From contig CAZQNE010000016.1 in the NCBI GenBank assembly GCA_964594535.1, positions 11,599 to 75,598 on the forward strand: DNA of 64,000 nucleotides. The letters run 5' to 3'. The position numbers were made by a program, and so were the translations under genes. The DNA comes from Neolewinella sp964594535. GTDB lineage: Bacteria; Bacteroidota; Bacteroidia; Chitinophagales; Saprospiraceae. The notes beneath the pieces are model-generated. The model had not been told where the DNA came from. It did no database searches and saw only the letters and a list, made by a program, of their open reading frames with translations. Below, piece after piece: positions 27,418 to 36,985 of the stretch (the first letter of the stretch is position 1; every line of letters begins with the position of its first letter).

Positions 27418-30413
27418 TACCAGCCCATTTTAACCCCCAGGGTCAGCGATTGCTGCTCGGGGAAGGTGAAGCGGTACTCGGCGATGCCGTTGCGGTCCTC
27501 CCGGCGGCGCTCGTCGTAGAGGTACCCCAGCTTATTGCCCACGACGAAGGCCCGAAAGCGCGCCGTTCCCAGGGGAAGAACGTCGATGCGCCCGAAATCG
27601 AAGGAAAAATTCAGGGTGCTGAATTCGACGTAGTTCAGCTGGCGGAGGTAGCGGCTCGATTGGGCTACCGGACTGTTCAGTCGCATCAGTTTCGGTACGG
27701 TGGACACGTCGCCCGGCTGCTGCCAGCGGTCGAGCTGATTGACGCTCTGGTTGTTGAACAGGATCTGCCGGCCATCGGTGAACGTGAGGTCGTCGATGAG
27801 GATGTCGGACCCGAAGCTGTAGTTGATCTGCAGCGTAAGGGAGGCGGCGCCGTAGTTCAGCTGTTGGTGCCACCCCCCGAATACGGTCGGACTACCCCGG
27901 CCCAGTGGCACGAAGTTGGCCGGGTCGCGGGCCAGGGTGACGTCGGTCGTCATCTCACCACCGGGCAGGATGAAGCGCTGGGTACCCGTTTGGGGATCGA
28001 CGGTAGTTGCGGGAATACCGTACAGTATATTCACGTCCTCGCCGATGATGAAGGCCCGGCGGTTGCTCCCACTACTCCCAATGGGCACTTCCCGGCTCAG
28101 GTCCAGTAGGCGATTGCGGTTGTGGGCCGCGTTGAAGGACGTGCTGTAGTGCCAGCGGCTGTTCCGGGGGGTGGCGAAGCGCAGCGTTAGTTCGTACCCC
28201 CAGTTGCGGAGGGAAGCGGCGTTGGCGAGCACGGTGGCGAAGCCGGTTTCCAGGGGGGTATCGAAGGTGAACAGCCCGTCCACCGTGCGATTGCTGTAGT
28301 ACTCGGCGGTCAGTCCCAGCCGGTCGTCGCGCCAGCCCAGGTCGAGGGAAAGGTTGGTCTGAAATTTACGTTCCCAGCTCAGGTTTTCGTTGCGGGGGGT
28401 GGTGGCCAGGTAGGGGAGGCGGCCGCCGTACAACTCATCGCCACCCGCCACCACGTACAGACCGGAGGTGGTGTACACCCCCAGTCGGCTATTGCCCGTG
28501 ACGCCGTAGCTGGCCCGGACCTTCCCGGAACTGATGCCCAAAGGCAAACGCCCCCGCCAGAAGGCTTCCCGGTCGAAGTTCCAGGCCGTTCCCAGGGCCC
28601 AGAAGAGGTCGGCCTGTCGGTCCCCGCCGAACAGCGAACTGGCATCCCGCCGACCGTTCAGCTTAAGGTAGTAGCGGTAGTCGTAGTCGTAGGCTAGTTC
28701 CCCGTAGGTCGATGCCTTAGCCCGTACGAAGCGGCTTTCCGTGATGGACGTCTGGCCGTCGGGTAAGTCCGCCAACCTCCGCTGGTCGTCGAAGAGAAAC
28801 CCGTCGCCGGTGCTGATGACCCGGTAGTCGTTCTGCCGCTGCAATTCTCCGCCCACCAGAACGGAAGGATGGTGGCGCCCGAGCCCGCCGGGGCTGTACA
28901 CCGCCTGCCCGTTGGTAATCCACTGGGTGTTGAGGTTTTCGCTGCGTCGCAGGCTTCCACCCCGCAACCGGCCGCTACCGTTCAGGGCCGAGTCGTAGCG
29001 GTACTGGTCGCGGCTGACCTGGTCGATGCCGCCGAGCAGACGTAGGTTCAGTCCGGTCAGGGCTTCGTAGGTCAGCGTCATTTTGGCGTTAGTGGAGTAG
29101 CTGTCCGTCTCGTCTTCGTTTTGTTCGAGCAGGGCGGCGGGGTTGGGGCGGCGGTCGAAGAATCCCGCATTGTTGAAGCTGCCATCCGCCAGGCGCACCG
29201 GCAGGTTCGGCGGAAAGGAGAATGCATCGAAGGAACGGAGACCCTCCCGGTACTGGTAGGCGGCGAGGACGCGGGTGCTGATTTGCATCCGTTGGCCTAC
29301 GGGGGTGGTCAGGTTGAGCCCCAGGTTGGCCTGCTGAAGGCCATTGCGGCGGTGGATGGATTCGATCTCGCTGTACCCGGCCGTGATCCGGTAGGTGGAC
29401 CCACTCAGGGCACCGTTCAGCGTGAGGTCGATGTCCGCGTTGCGCGGCGCCTGGCGGACGATCTCCCGCCAGTCGGTTTCGATATCGGCGGGGCCGGCTA
29501 CCCGGGGGTTCAGTCCGGAGTTAAGGGCCGTTTCCCGGGCCAGTTCTAGGTACTGCTCGGTCGTCAGGTACTGGATCTCGTTGATCGTCCGGCCGGCCCC
29601 GACGGAGGCGGAAAGAGAAAGGGCGGGGTCGCCGGTGCTGCCCTGTTTGGTGGTAATGAGCACCACCCCGTTAGCGGCGTCGGCTCCGTAGAGGGCGGTG
29701 GCCGAAGCATCCTTCAGCACCGTTATGCTGGCGATGTCGTCCGGGTTCAGCAGGGAAAGCGGGTTGAGCGGCTGGTTATTGAAGGTGTTGAAAACGGAGT
29801 TACGGGTATTCGTTTCCAGCACGTCGTAGAGGGGCACGCCGTCGAGGATGTACAGGGGTTGGGTGGAGGCGGCAATTTCGCTACCCAGGGTAGGCAGGGA
29901 GCTCTGCCCACGAATCTGTACCCGGATGGGTAGCCCGGGTTCTCCGGTGACGTTCTCGACCTGCACCCCGGCCACCCGGCCCTCCAGGAGTTGATCGATG
30001 CTGGCTACGGGGCGGTCGGCCTGTAGTTCTTCCGTTCCGATCTCGTTGTAGCTGCCCACCAGGTCCTTGACGTCCTGGGCCCCCCGGTATCCGGTCACGA
30101 CGACCTGTTGCAACAGTTGCCCGTCATCGGAGAGGGCCACGTCGATCAGGGAACGGGCATTGACGGGTACCTCCCGGCTGGCCTTACCCACGTAGCTAAA
30201 GGAGAGAATGGCGTTTTCTTCGGCAACGGTGAGCCGGTAGCTTCCCTCCAGGTCGGTGACCGTCCCATTCGGAGTGCCGACTTCCCGTACGCTGACCCCA
30301 ATCAGCGGCATTCCGTCGTCGGCGTCCGTGACCGTTCCACTGACCGCCAACTGGGCCAACAGCGACAGGGGGCAATAGCAAAAAAGTCCGATCCAGAACA
30401 GCGGTCGCGCCAT
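27417..30413 (-). CDS. SusC/RagA-family TonB-dependent outer-membrane transporter
   Basis: 998 residues. After the signal peptide comes a carboxypeptidase-regulatory-like domain (VSGTVTDADDGMPLIGVSV ... TVTDLEGSYRLTV), the SusC signature region (LLQQVVVTGYRGAQD), a plug (QLLEGRVAGVQVENVTGEPG, VQIRGQSSLPTLG, YILDGVPL, SITVLKDASATALYGADAANG), and a 22-strand type barrel ending LTLGVKMGW. It imports a substrate captured by the SusD lid, driven by TonB. Nine bases separate it from the symporter gene upstream. No glycoside hydrolase is encoded in the operon, so the cargo could be a peptide, an oligosaccharide or another nutrient. Confidence 0.95.
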   Translation of the reverse strand: MARPLFWIGLFCYCPLSLLAQLAVSGTVTDADDGMPLIGVSVREVGTPNGTVTDLEGSYRLTVAEENAILSFSYVGKASREVPVNARSLIDVALSDDGQLLQQVVVTGYRGAQDVKDLVGSYNEIGTEELQADRPVASIDQLLEGRVAGVQVENVTGEPGLPIRVQIRGQSSLPTLGSEIAASTQPLYILDGVPLYDVLETNTRNSVFNTFNNQPLNPLSLLNPDDIASITVLKDASATALYGADAANGVVLITTKQGSTGDPALSLSASVGAGRTINEIQYLTTEQYLELARETALNSGLNPRVAGPADIETDWREIVRQAPRNADIDLTLNGALSGSTYRITAGYSEIESIHRRNGLQQANLGLNLTTPVGQRMQISTRVLAAYQYREGLRSFDAFSFPPNLPVRLADGSFNNAGFFDRRPNPAALLEQNEDETDSYSTNAKMTLTYEALTGLNLRLLGGIDQVSRDQYRYDSALNGSGRLRGGSLRRSENLNTQWITNGQAVYSPGGLGRHHPSVLVGGELQRQNDYRVISTGDGFLFDDQRRLADLPDGQTSITESRFVRAKASTYGELAYDYDYRYYLKLNGRRDASSLFGGDRQADLFWALGTAWNFDREAFWRGRLPLGISSGKVRASYGVTGNSRLGVYTTSGLYVVAGGDELYGGRLPYLATTPRNENLSWERKFQTNLSLDLGWRDDRLGLTAEYYSNRTVDGLFTFDTPLETGFATVLANAASLRNWGYELTLRFATPRNSRWHYSTSFNAAHNRNRLLDLSREVPIGSSGSNRRAFIIGEDVNILYGIPATTVDPQTGTQRFILPGGEMTTDVTLARDPANFVPLGRGSPTVFGGWHQQLNYGAASLTLQINYSFGSDILIDDLTFTDGRQILFNNQSVNQLDRWQQPGDVSTVPKLMRLNSPVAQSSRYLRQLNYVEFSTLNFSFDFGRIDVLPLGTARFRAFVVGNKLGYLYDERRREDRNGIAEYRFTFPEQQSLTLGVKMGW

Positions 30414-30422
30414 CGCGCAAAT

Positions 30423-32195
30423 TTACCGCAAGCGGCGCCAGATGGAAAACAGGGTAACAATCCCGCCAGCGGCAACCAGGGCGGCGATCACACCGGCCAG
30501 CATCCGATCGTAGAGGAAGTACCCCGTGGCGAACAGCACCGAGTACACCGCCACCGACCCCACCAGCATCGCGAAGATGCGGAGGGGTAGCTGGCCGTCG
30601 GCGGCGGTACTGATCGGGCGTTCCATTCCCGCGACTACGCGTTGCCAACCAGGCCCGCCGGGGCGGGTGACTTCGTAGAAGCGTTCCAGAATACAGCGGT
30701 CCGTAGGCGGAGTCAGAAAGGTCACCGCCACCCACCCCACCGTAGTGATCGCGATGCCCAGCAGCAGTTGCTGGTAGCCGGCCAGTTCGGGTAAGCCCAG
30801 CGGCCCCCAGCCGAACTCCAGGAAGAGTGCCACGATGAAGGAGATGAACATCCCCGCGATCTCGGTGTAGGCATTGATCCGCCACCAAAACCACCGCAGG
30901 ATGAAGATGAGCCCCGTGCCGGCCCCGATCTGGAGCAGGATAGCGAAGGCCTGGAGCGCATTGGTCAGGGCCAGCGCCAGGAAGGCGGCCAGTACCATCA
31001 GGAGCACCGTACTGATGCGCCCGATCAGGACCAGCCGCTCCTCGCTGGCCCGGGGATTGACGAAACGGTGGTACCAATCGTGGACGACGTAGCTGGAGCC
31101 CCAGTTCAGGTGGGTGCTCAGGGTTGACATCAGGGCCGCGATCAGGGAGGCGATCACCAGTCCGAGCAAGCCCGCCGGCAAGTAACTCAGCATGGCGGAG
31201 TAGGCCAGATCATCGTCCACCTTATCGGCCGCCACCCCGGGGAAGGCCGCCGCGATACTGTCCACGTCCGGGAAGACGACCAGGGAGGCCAGGGCGATCA
31301 GGATCCAGGGCCAGGGGCGCAGGGCGTAGTGGAAGGCATTGAACAGCAGGGTCGCCCCTACGGCGTGGTTTTCGTCCTTAGCCGCCAGCATCCGCTGGGC
31401 TACGTACCCCCCGCCACCGGGCTCGGCCCCCGGGTACCAGACGCTCCACCACTGTACGGCGATGGGCACGACGAAGAGCGGCACGTATACATCGGGGTTG
31501 GTAAAGTTCGGGATCAGGTCCAGCTTGCCGCTCACCCGCGGGTGGCCGAACAGGGCATTCACCCCACCCACCTCCGGCAGGTTAACGATCACCACGGCCG
31601 CCCACACCGCCCCGATCATGGCCAGGGTGAACTGGGCGAAGTCGGTGAAGATCACCCCCTTCAGCCCACCCGAAGCCGCGTAGGCTACCGTCACTACCGA
31701 GACCAGCACCACGGTGGTCACCGGGTCGATGTCGAGCAGCACCCCCGCGATCTTGATGCCGGCCAGGCAGACCGTCGCCATGATCATGACGTTGAAGAAC
31801 ACCCCCAGGTAAATGGCCCGAAATTGCCGTAGGAAGCGGGCCGGCGCCCCCCCGTAGCGGAGTTCGTAGAACTCCAGATCGGTCATCACCCCCGAGCGGC
31901 GCCAGAGCCGCGCGTAGACGAACACCGTGAGCATCCCCGTCAGCAGGAAGGCCCACCAGGCCCAGTTGCCGGCCACCCCGTTCTTGCGCACGATGTCGGT
32001 CACCAGATTGGGGGTGTCGGCACTGAAGGTAGTGGCCACCATACTCACGCCCAGCAACCACCAGGGCATGTTCCGCCCGGAAAGGAAGAACTCCTGGGTG
32101 GACTTACCGCTGCCCCTACTGGCCCAGAGCCCGATAGCCAGGGTGACGGCGAAGAAAGCGAACACGATGATCCAGTCGAGGGAGCTAAGCTGCAT
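30423..32195 (-). CDS. Sodium:solute symporter (SSS) family protein
   Basis: 590 residues, about 14 predicted membrane helices, starting LDWIIVFAFFAVTLAIGLW. The SSS hallmarks are FLSGRNMPWWLLGVSMVAT, the TFSADTPNLVTD segment, GGLKGVIFTDFAQFTLAMIG and the sodium-site region ALMSTLSTHLNWGSSYVVHD. Relatives import sugars, sialic acid or organic acids with Na+. First gene of the operon with SusC, SusD, the lipoprotein and the ELWxxDGT protein, so it probably moves across the inner membrane what the SusCD pair brings through the outer one. A long antisense open frame through the same DNA is a GC artefact. Confidence 0.93.
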   Translation of the reverse strand: MQLSSLDWIIVFAFFAVTLAIGLWASRGSGKSTQEFFLSGRNMPWWLLGVSMVATTFSADTPNLVTDIVRKNGVAGNWAWWAFLLTGMLTVFVYARLWRRSGVMTDLEFYELRYGGAPARFLRQFRAIYLGVFFNVMIMATVCLAGIKIAGVLLDIDPVTTVVLVSVVTVAYAASGGLKGVIFTDFAQFTLAMIGAVWAAVVIVNLPEVGGVNALFGHPRVSGKLDLIPNFTNPDVYVPLFVVPIAVQWWSVWYPGAEPGGGGYVAQRMLAAKDENHAVGATLLFNAFHYALRPWPWILIALASLVVFPDVDSIAAAFPGVAADKVDDDLAYSAMLSYLPAGLLGLVIASLIAALMSTLSTHLNWGSSYVVHDWYHRFVNPRASEERLVLIGRISTVLLMVLAAFLALALTNALQAFAILLQIGAGTGLIFILRWFWWRINAYTEIAGMFISFIVALFLEFGWGPLGLPELAGYQQLLLGIAITTVGWVAVTFLTPPTDRCILERFYEVTRPGGPGWQRVVAGMERPISTAADGQLPLRIFAMLVGSVAVYSVLFATGYFLYDRMLAGVIAALVAAGGIVTLFSIWRRLR

Positions 32196-32216
32196 GTGGG
32201 AAAGGCGAGTGAAAAG

Positions 32217-33683
32217 TCAAGGTAGGTAGTATCGGCCGTACACGACCCACAGGCTGTGGCTCAGCAGAAGCAGACCACCGATCGCGACCAGTAGAGGCAC
32301 CCAGCGGGGCCGCCGCCCCCGGCGCGTGAACAGCAAAAACAGCAGGGGGGCGAAGGGGGTCAGGTAGCGCCCCTGAATGGTGCCCACCCGCGTCGATCCC
32401 ACCGGCTCCCAACTCAGTTGCTGGGATAGGACCACCAGCCCGTAGCACAGCAAGATTACGATAAGCAACATGAGTTTCCCATACCGTCCAAACCAAACCC
32501 GCGGCGATCGATCGTACCACGCGAGGAAAAATAAGCTCACGTATGCACCGATTACCACCGGCCAGGGCAGCGGCGTATCCAGCCAGCCGAAGGTACCCAC
32601 GTAGCCCCGGAAGTACATCGGAAAAGCCTCGATGGCACTGTTCTTCACCGCCCGGAAGTACCGGATGGGAGCTCTGAGGATCAGGGCCCGCTGCTCATTC
32701 ACATCCGTCCCTGGCTGCAGGTCGATCCCTTCCCGGTGCGCTGGGGAATAGTCCGCATAGGGTAGGTAGATCGCCGCGGACCGGTCAGCCCAGAACAACA
32801 CGGTCAGCACGCAGAGCCCGACCACCAGCGCACCCGCGCCCCGCCGCCCGCCTACCGTCCGAAACCGGTGTGCCGGAATGAGCAGCGCCAGAAGTAACAG
32901 CGGAGTGTAGACCAGCTTTGCCGTAGCCAGCAAGAAGGTCAGCAGCAGTAGCATTCCCAGCCGGCGGTAACCCACGTTCCCCACCCCGTAGGCCAACCGC
33001 AGCAGGTAGGCTACCGCGACGACGGCCACCCCGTCCGTAAAGGTATCGGCACTGACCATCGCGTGGGTGAATACGTTCATCGGCAGGCACAGCAGCGCGG
33101 CAAACAACCAGCGAAAGGCGGGTAGCAGGTGTAGCGCCAGCGCCCCGCACACGAGCCAGCCTAGCAACCCGGAACCCCGGGCTAACCGCAGCGTTCCCAG
33201 CACGCTAGCCCCCGACCACCGGGCCACCCGGGTACCGATAGCGGCGGGTAGGTAGACCGGGGCGGGGTACACGGCGGTATTGGGATAATCCACGAAGCGG
33301 ACCCGCGCGGGTTCCAGGGGCCACCGGGCGAAGGGGTACACCGCGGCCGGCGTGGTCTGGCGTTTGCTATTCCAGCGCAGCGTCGCGAAGCGGTCGAACA
33401 TCAGGAGTAAGGACTCGGGCACCCCTCCACCGCGGCGATCCGTGCCAGCGGTGTCGACCTCCCACTGCCCACTACCGATGGCGAAGGCCCGGAACAGGTG
33501 ATTGGGCTCGTCCGGCCCCTGGTAGGGTGGCGTCAGCAGCAGAAATGCCAGCCCGAAGCCACCCGACAGCACAATAAATACGGTAACTGGGGACAATCGC
33601 AACCCGACTAGACGCTTGGTCCCGGCCAATGTACGCAACAATTCTACCGGGGAGGCGGTATGTAAGGGAAGTGAATTTCGCAC
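32217..33683 (-). CDS. DUF2142-like multi-pass membrane protein
   Basis: 488 residues with about 11 membrane helices. The N-terminal periplasmic motif TPPYQGPDEPNHLFRAF is the DUF2142 signature, close in layout to GT-C glycosyltransferases in which an acidic pair after the first helix forms the active site. A large extracytoplasmic loop follows (FDRFATLRW ... FVDYPNTAVYPAPVYL). The likely role is transfer of a sugar from a lipid carrier, but the substrate is unknown. The 5' end overlaps the divergent carboxypeptidase gene by 13 bases if both assigned starts are right. Confidence 0.82.
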   Translation of the reverse strand: MRNSLPLHTASPVELLRTLAGTKRLVGLRLSPVTVFIVLSGGFGLAFLLLTPPYQGPDEPNHLFRAFAIGSGQWEVDTAGTDRRGGGVPESLLLMFDRFATLRWNSKRQTTPAAVYPFARWPLEPARVRFVDYPNTAVYPAPVYLPAAIGTRVARWSGASVLGTLRLARGSGLLGWLVCGALALHLLPAFRWLFAALLCLPMNVFTHAMVSADTFTDGVAVVAVAYLLRLAYGVGNVGYRRLGMLLLLTFLLATAKLVYTPLLLLALLIPAHRFRTVGGRRGAGALVVGLCVLTVLFWADRSAAIYLPYADYSPAHREGIDLQPGTDVNEQRALILRAPIRYFRAVKNSAIEAFPMYFRGYVGTFGWLDTPLPWPVVIGAYVSLFFLAWYDRSPRVWFGRYGKLMLLIVILLCYGLVVLSQQLSWEPVGSTRVGTIQGRYLTPFAPLLFLLFTRRGRRPRWVPLLVAIGGLLLLSHSLWVVYGRYYLP

Positions 33684-34909
33684 CCGTACTCCGCTGCCTG
33701 TGCTTCCTGCTGTTGCCCCTGCTGCCGATCGTGGCCCAGGAGGAGTTGCGGACTACCGACCGCTTCCCGGTGGGGGAAAGGGGCATCATTCCCCGTGCGG
33801 CCTACCCGACCTACGACCTGTACGAGCGGCTGATGTACCGCATGGCCGCCCGCTACCCCGAAAACTGCCGGGTGGAGGAGTGGGGTCGCCTGCCTTCCGG
33901 GCGCAAAATTCTGGCCCTACGGATCACCCGTGACGTGGCGCGGGGGCAGGTGGCGCGGCCGCAGGTGCTGTGTACGGCCGCCATGCACGGGGACGAGTTG
34001 GCCGGTTACTGGGTGCTCTTACGCCTCGCCGAGGACCTCCTGACCCGCAATCCGGGCGGCCTCATCGATGACATCGACTTCTACATCAATCCCCTGGCCA
34101 ACCCGGACGGGGCCTACCGGGCGGGCAACCAGACCCTGGCCGGGGCCCGGCGCGGCAATGCCCGGGGGGTAGACCTGAACCGCAACTACCCCGACCCCGA
34201 CGACGGTCGCTACCCCGACGGCAACGATCACCAGCCCGAGACGCGCATCTTCATGCGGGCGGCCGAGGACCACGATTTCGACCTGGCCATCAATTTTCAC
34301 GGAGGGGCCGAGCTGTTCAACTACCCCTGGGATACCTTCCGCGCCCGCCACCCCGATACCGACTGGTGGCGGCGCATCAGCCGGGAGTTCGCCCACCGCG
34401 CCCAGCGCGACAGCCCGGACGGGACCTACTTCAAGGACCGGGCCAACGGCGTCACCAACGGTCACGACTGGTACCCCATCGCCGGATCCCGCCAGGATTA
34501 CATGAACTACTACCACCGGACGCGGGAGGCCACCGTGGAGATCACGAATGCCAAGCGCTTTGCCGCCGACGGGCTACCCGAACTCTGGACCTCCCTGCGG
34601 GGGGCCTTGCTGGGCTTTCTAGCCGAGGCCCGCTACGGGGTACACGGCATCGTTACCGACCGACTCACCGGGCTACCCGTGCGGGCCCATGTCTCCATTC
34701 CGGGCCACGACGAGACCCACTCCAGCGTCTACAGCTCCCACGCCACGGGGGATTTCTACCGCTACCTGGCCCCCGGCAGCTACCGGCTGCTGGTGTCCGC
34801 CCCCGGTTACCGGAGCCGAACGCTGATCGTGGCGGTGCGGGACAAGCAATGTACCCGAGTGAAACTGTCGCTGGAACCGAGTGAGTCCGTCCCCGCCCGT
34901 AAGAAATAA
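33671..34909 (+). CDS. Secreted M14 zinc carboxypeptidase with C-terminal regulatory-like domain
   Basis: 412 residues from GTG 33671, which gives a proper signal peptide (MNFAPVLRCLCFLLLPLLPIVAQ); an in-frame ATG at 33629 would add 14 polar residues in front. Zinc ligands are HGDE (AAMHGDELAG) and the third His in NFHGGAELFNYPWD. Substrate and catalytic residues occur in GVDLNRNYPD (Asn-Arg) and ATVEITNAK (Glu). From about residue 325 a CarboxypepD-like beta-sandwich follows (VHGIVTDRLTGLPVRAHVSI ... GDFYRYLAPGSYRLLVSAPGY), the arrangement seen in carboxypeptidase D/E relatives. It trims C-terminal residues of peptides outside the cytoplasm. Confidence 0.9.
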   Translation: MNFAPVLRCLCFLLLPLLPIVAQEELRTTDRFPVGERGIIPRAAYPTYDLYERLMYRMAARYPENCRVEEWGRLPSGRKILALRITRDVARGQVARPQVLCTAAMHGDELAGYWVLLRLAEDLLTRNPGGLIDDIDFYINPLANPDGAYRAGNQTLAGARRGNARGVDLNRNYPDPDDGRYPDGNDHQPETRIFMRAAEDHDFDLAINFHGGAELFNYPWDTFRARHPDTDWWRRISREFAHRAQRDSPDGTYFKDRANGVTNGHDWYPIAGSRQDYMNYYHRTREATVEITNAKRFAADGLPELWTSLRGALLGFLAEARYGVHGIVTDRLTGLPVRAHVSIPGHDETHSSVYSSHATGDFYRYLAPGSYRLLVSAPGYRSRTLIVAVRDKQCTRVKLSLEPSESVPARKK

Positions 34910-34925
34910 CCCGCGGCAATCTGCT

Positions 34926-34933
34926 TACCTTCG
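34926..34933 (+). promoter_or_regulatory. Bacteroidota-type -7 box (TACCTTCG) upstream of P5C dehydrogenase
   Basis: One mismatch to TAnnTTTG, 29 bases before ATG 34963. The downstream bases GCCGTCCCCTAA resemble those after the box upstream of valS, which supports a common start-site context. No clear -33 TTG. Confidence 0.4.
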
Positions 34934-34962
34934 CCGTCCCCTAACCAAAGCTACCCCCGACC

Positions 34963-36594
34963 ATGTCCGACGCCATTTTCCACCTCGCCGTGCCCACCAA
35001 CGAACCCGTCCTGGGTTACGCCCCCGGAAGCCCCGAACGCAAGGCCCTGCAAACCGCCATCGAAGCCTGCAAATCGGAAGCACGCGAACTGCCCGCCTTC
35101 GTCAACGGGGAGCGGATCACGGAAGGGGAGAAGGTAGCCGTGCACCCGCCCCACGAACTCAGCCGTACGCTCGGTCATTTTTACCGCGGCACCCGCGAGC
35201 ACGTACACCGGGCCATTGACGCCGCCCTGGCCGCCAAGTCGGAGTGGGAAGCCCTGCCCTGGCAGCAGCGTGCCGCCGTCTTCCTGCGCGCCGCCGACCT
35301 GCTGGCCGGCCCCTACCGCGCCCGCATGAACGCCGCCACCATGCTGGGGCAGAGCAAGAACGCCTACCAGTCCGAGATCGACGCCGTGGCCGAGCTCTGC
35401 GATTTTTTCCGTTTCAATGCTTACTTCCTGCAGGAAATCTACCGGGAGCAGCCGCTGCACAGCCCCGCCGGCACCTGGAACCGGCTAGAATACCGGGCCC
35501 TGGAGGGCTTCGTACTGGCCATCACCCCCTTCAACTTCACCAGCATCGCGGCCAACCTGCCCGCCGCCCCCGCCCTCTGCGGTAATACCGTAGTGTGGAA
35601 GCCGGCCGAAACCCAGATCTACAGCGCCGTGGTCATCATGGAACTCTTCGAGGAGGCCGGGCTACCCCCCGGCGTCATCAACCTGATCTATACCGACGGG
35701 CCGGAAGTGGGTGACATTGTCTTCAAACACCCCGACTTCGCCGGACTACACTTTACGGGCAGCACCAAAGTATTCCAGCAACTCTGGAGGGAGATCGGCA
35801 ATAATATCGGCCGCTACAACAGCTACCCCCGCATCGTCGGCGAGACCGGCGGTAAAGACTTTATCATCGCCCACCCGGATAGCGACCCCGAACAGGTGGC
35901 CGTGGCCATGGTGCGCGGTGCCTTCGAATTTCAGGGGCAGAAGTGTAGCGCCGCCTCCCGCTGTTACCTCCCGGCCTCCCGCTGGGACGAGATCCGGGAG
36001 TTGGTACTCGAAAAGACCGCTAGCCTGAAAATGGGTACAGTGGAGACCTTCAGCAACTTCGTCAACGCCGTGATCGACGAGCGGGCCTTCGACCGGATCG
36101 CGGCCTACATCGACACGGCCAAGGAAACCGATGGCGTAGAGGTGATCGCCGGGGGTAACTACGATAAGTCGGAGGGCTACTTCATTGAGCCGACGATCCT
36201 GGTCACCGACGACCCCCGCAGTCAGACGATGGAGGAGGAGATCTTCGGCCCCGTCCTCACCATCTACGTTTACGCGGATGCCGACTGGGAGCAGGCCCTG
36301 GAACTGGTCGATACCACCTCCCCCTACGCCCTCACCGGGGCCGTCTTCGCTACCGACCGCCGCGTGATCGAGCACGCCAGCCGGAAGCTGCGCAACGCCG
36401 CCGGCAATTTCTACATCAACGATAAGCCGACCGGTGCCGTGGTGGGGCAGCAGCCCTTCGGCGGGGCCCGCGCATCGGGTACGAACGACAAGGCGGGCAG
36501 CGCGCTGAACCTGCACCGCTGGATCAGTCCGCGGCTGATCAAGGAAAATTTCGTGCCGCCGGTGGATCACCGGTATCCATTCCTAGCGGACTAG
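34963..36594 (+). CDS. pruA: L-glutamate gamma-semialdehyde dehydrogenase (1-pyrroline-5-carboxylate dehydrogenase)
   Basis: 543 residues, exactly the usual length of the monofunctional enzyme. The aldehyde-dehydrogenase fold is clear: GFVLAITPFNFTSIAANLP, the general-base Glu in GETGGKDFI, the nucleophilic Cys in FEFQGQKCSAASRCY, and EEEIFGPVLTIYVY. It oxidises glutamate semialdehyde to glutamate, the second step of proline and ornithine breakdown. No proline dehydrogenase gene is in the window. It ends 6 bases before the tandem GC-rich element. Confidence 0.94.
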   Translation: MSDAIFHLAVPTNEPVLGYAPGSPERKALQTAIEACKSEARELPAFVNGERITEGEKVAVHPPHELSRTLGHFYRGTREHVHRAIDAALAAKSEWEALPWQQRAAVFLRAADLLAGPYRARMNAATMLGQSKNAYQSEIDAVAELCDFFRFNAYFLQEIYREQPLHSPAGTWNRLEYRALEGFVLAITPFNFTSIAANLPAAPALCGNTVVWKPAETQIYSAVVIMELFEEAGLPPGVINLIYTDGPEVGDIVFKHPDFAGLHFTGSTKVFQQLWREIGNNIGRYNSYPRIVGETGGKDFIIAHPDSDPEQVAVAMVRGAFEFQGQKCSAASRCYLPASRWDEIRELVLEKTASLKMGTVETFSNFVNAVIDERAFDRIAAYIDTAKETDGVEVIAGGNYDKSEGYFIEPTILVTDDPRSQTMEEEIFGPVLTIYVYADADWEQALELVDTTSPYALTGAVFATDRRVIEHASRKLRNAAGNFYINDKPTGAVVGQQPFGGARASGTNDKAGSALNLHRWISPRLIKENFVPPVDHRYPFLAD

Positions 36595-36600
36595 TGGTAG

Positions 36601-36830
36601 CCCCGCCCGCCGGACCTTACGCAGCGGGAGCGGAGTTTGGCCCGTCGGCCGGGGCGGGTAGAAACTGACTATTTATGATCCTGTTCCACCCAGTCGGCGG
36701 ACGGCCTTTGGGCCGGCCGGGTAGACCCCGCCCGCCGGACCTTACGCAGCGGGAGCGGAGTTTGGCCCGTCGGCCGGGGCGGGTAGAAACTGACTATTTA
36801 TGATCCTGTTCCACCCAGCCGGCCGACGGC
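36601..36830 (-). repeat. Dispersed GC-rich intergenic element, two tandem copies (B)
   Basis: Two direct copies with a 125-bp period: CCCCGCCCGCCGGACCTTAC starts at 36601 and again at 36726, identical through CTATTTATGATCCTGTTCC and diverging only afterwards. In reverse complement they match copy A at 21716-21813 from CCGTC-GCCGGCTGGGTG through the CCGCTC-CGCT-CGTAAGG core. The second copy ends against the stop codon of the convergent acyl-CoA reductase. Together with the following gap this is the whole non-coding interval between pruA and the reductase. Confidence 0.85.
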
Positions 36831-36872
36831 TTAGCGCGTCAAAAACGCCAGCGTATCCACCCCGTCGGCATA

Positions 36873-36972
36873 NNNNNNNNNNNNNNNNNNNNNNNNNNNN
36901 NNNNNNNNNNNNNNNNNNNNNNNNNNNNNNNNNNNNNNNNNNNNNNNNNNNNNNNNNNNNNNNNNNNNNNNN
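36873..36972. other. Scaffold gap (100 N), probably spurious: flanks duplicate 55 bp
   Basis: Bases 36818-36872 before the gap and 36973-37027 after it are identical over 55 bases, both reading GCCGGCCGACGGCTTAGCGC and onward. This is the look of two contig ends sharing an assembly k-mer that a scaffolder failed to merge. The left copy also repeats the 3' end of the acyl-CoA reductase gene. Confidence 0.95.
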
Positions 36973-36985
36973 GCCGGCCGACGGC

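Noticed and set aside
30196..31077. Large open frame inside the symporter gene
   Set aside because: Same-strand alternative frame with Arg/Gly-rich, biased composition, explained by high GC; the symporter frame encodes a recognisable family.
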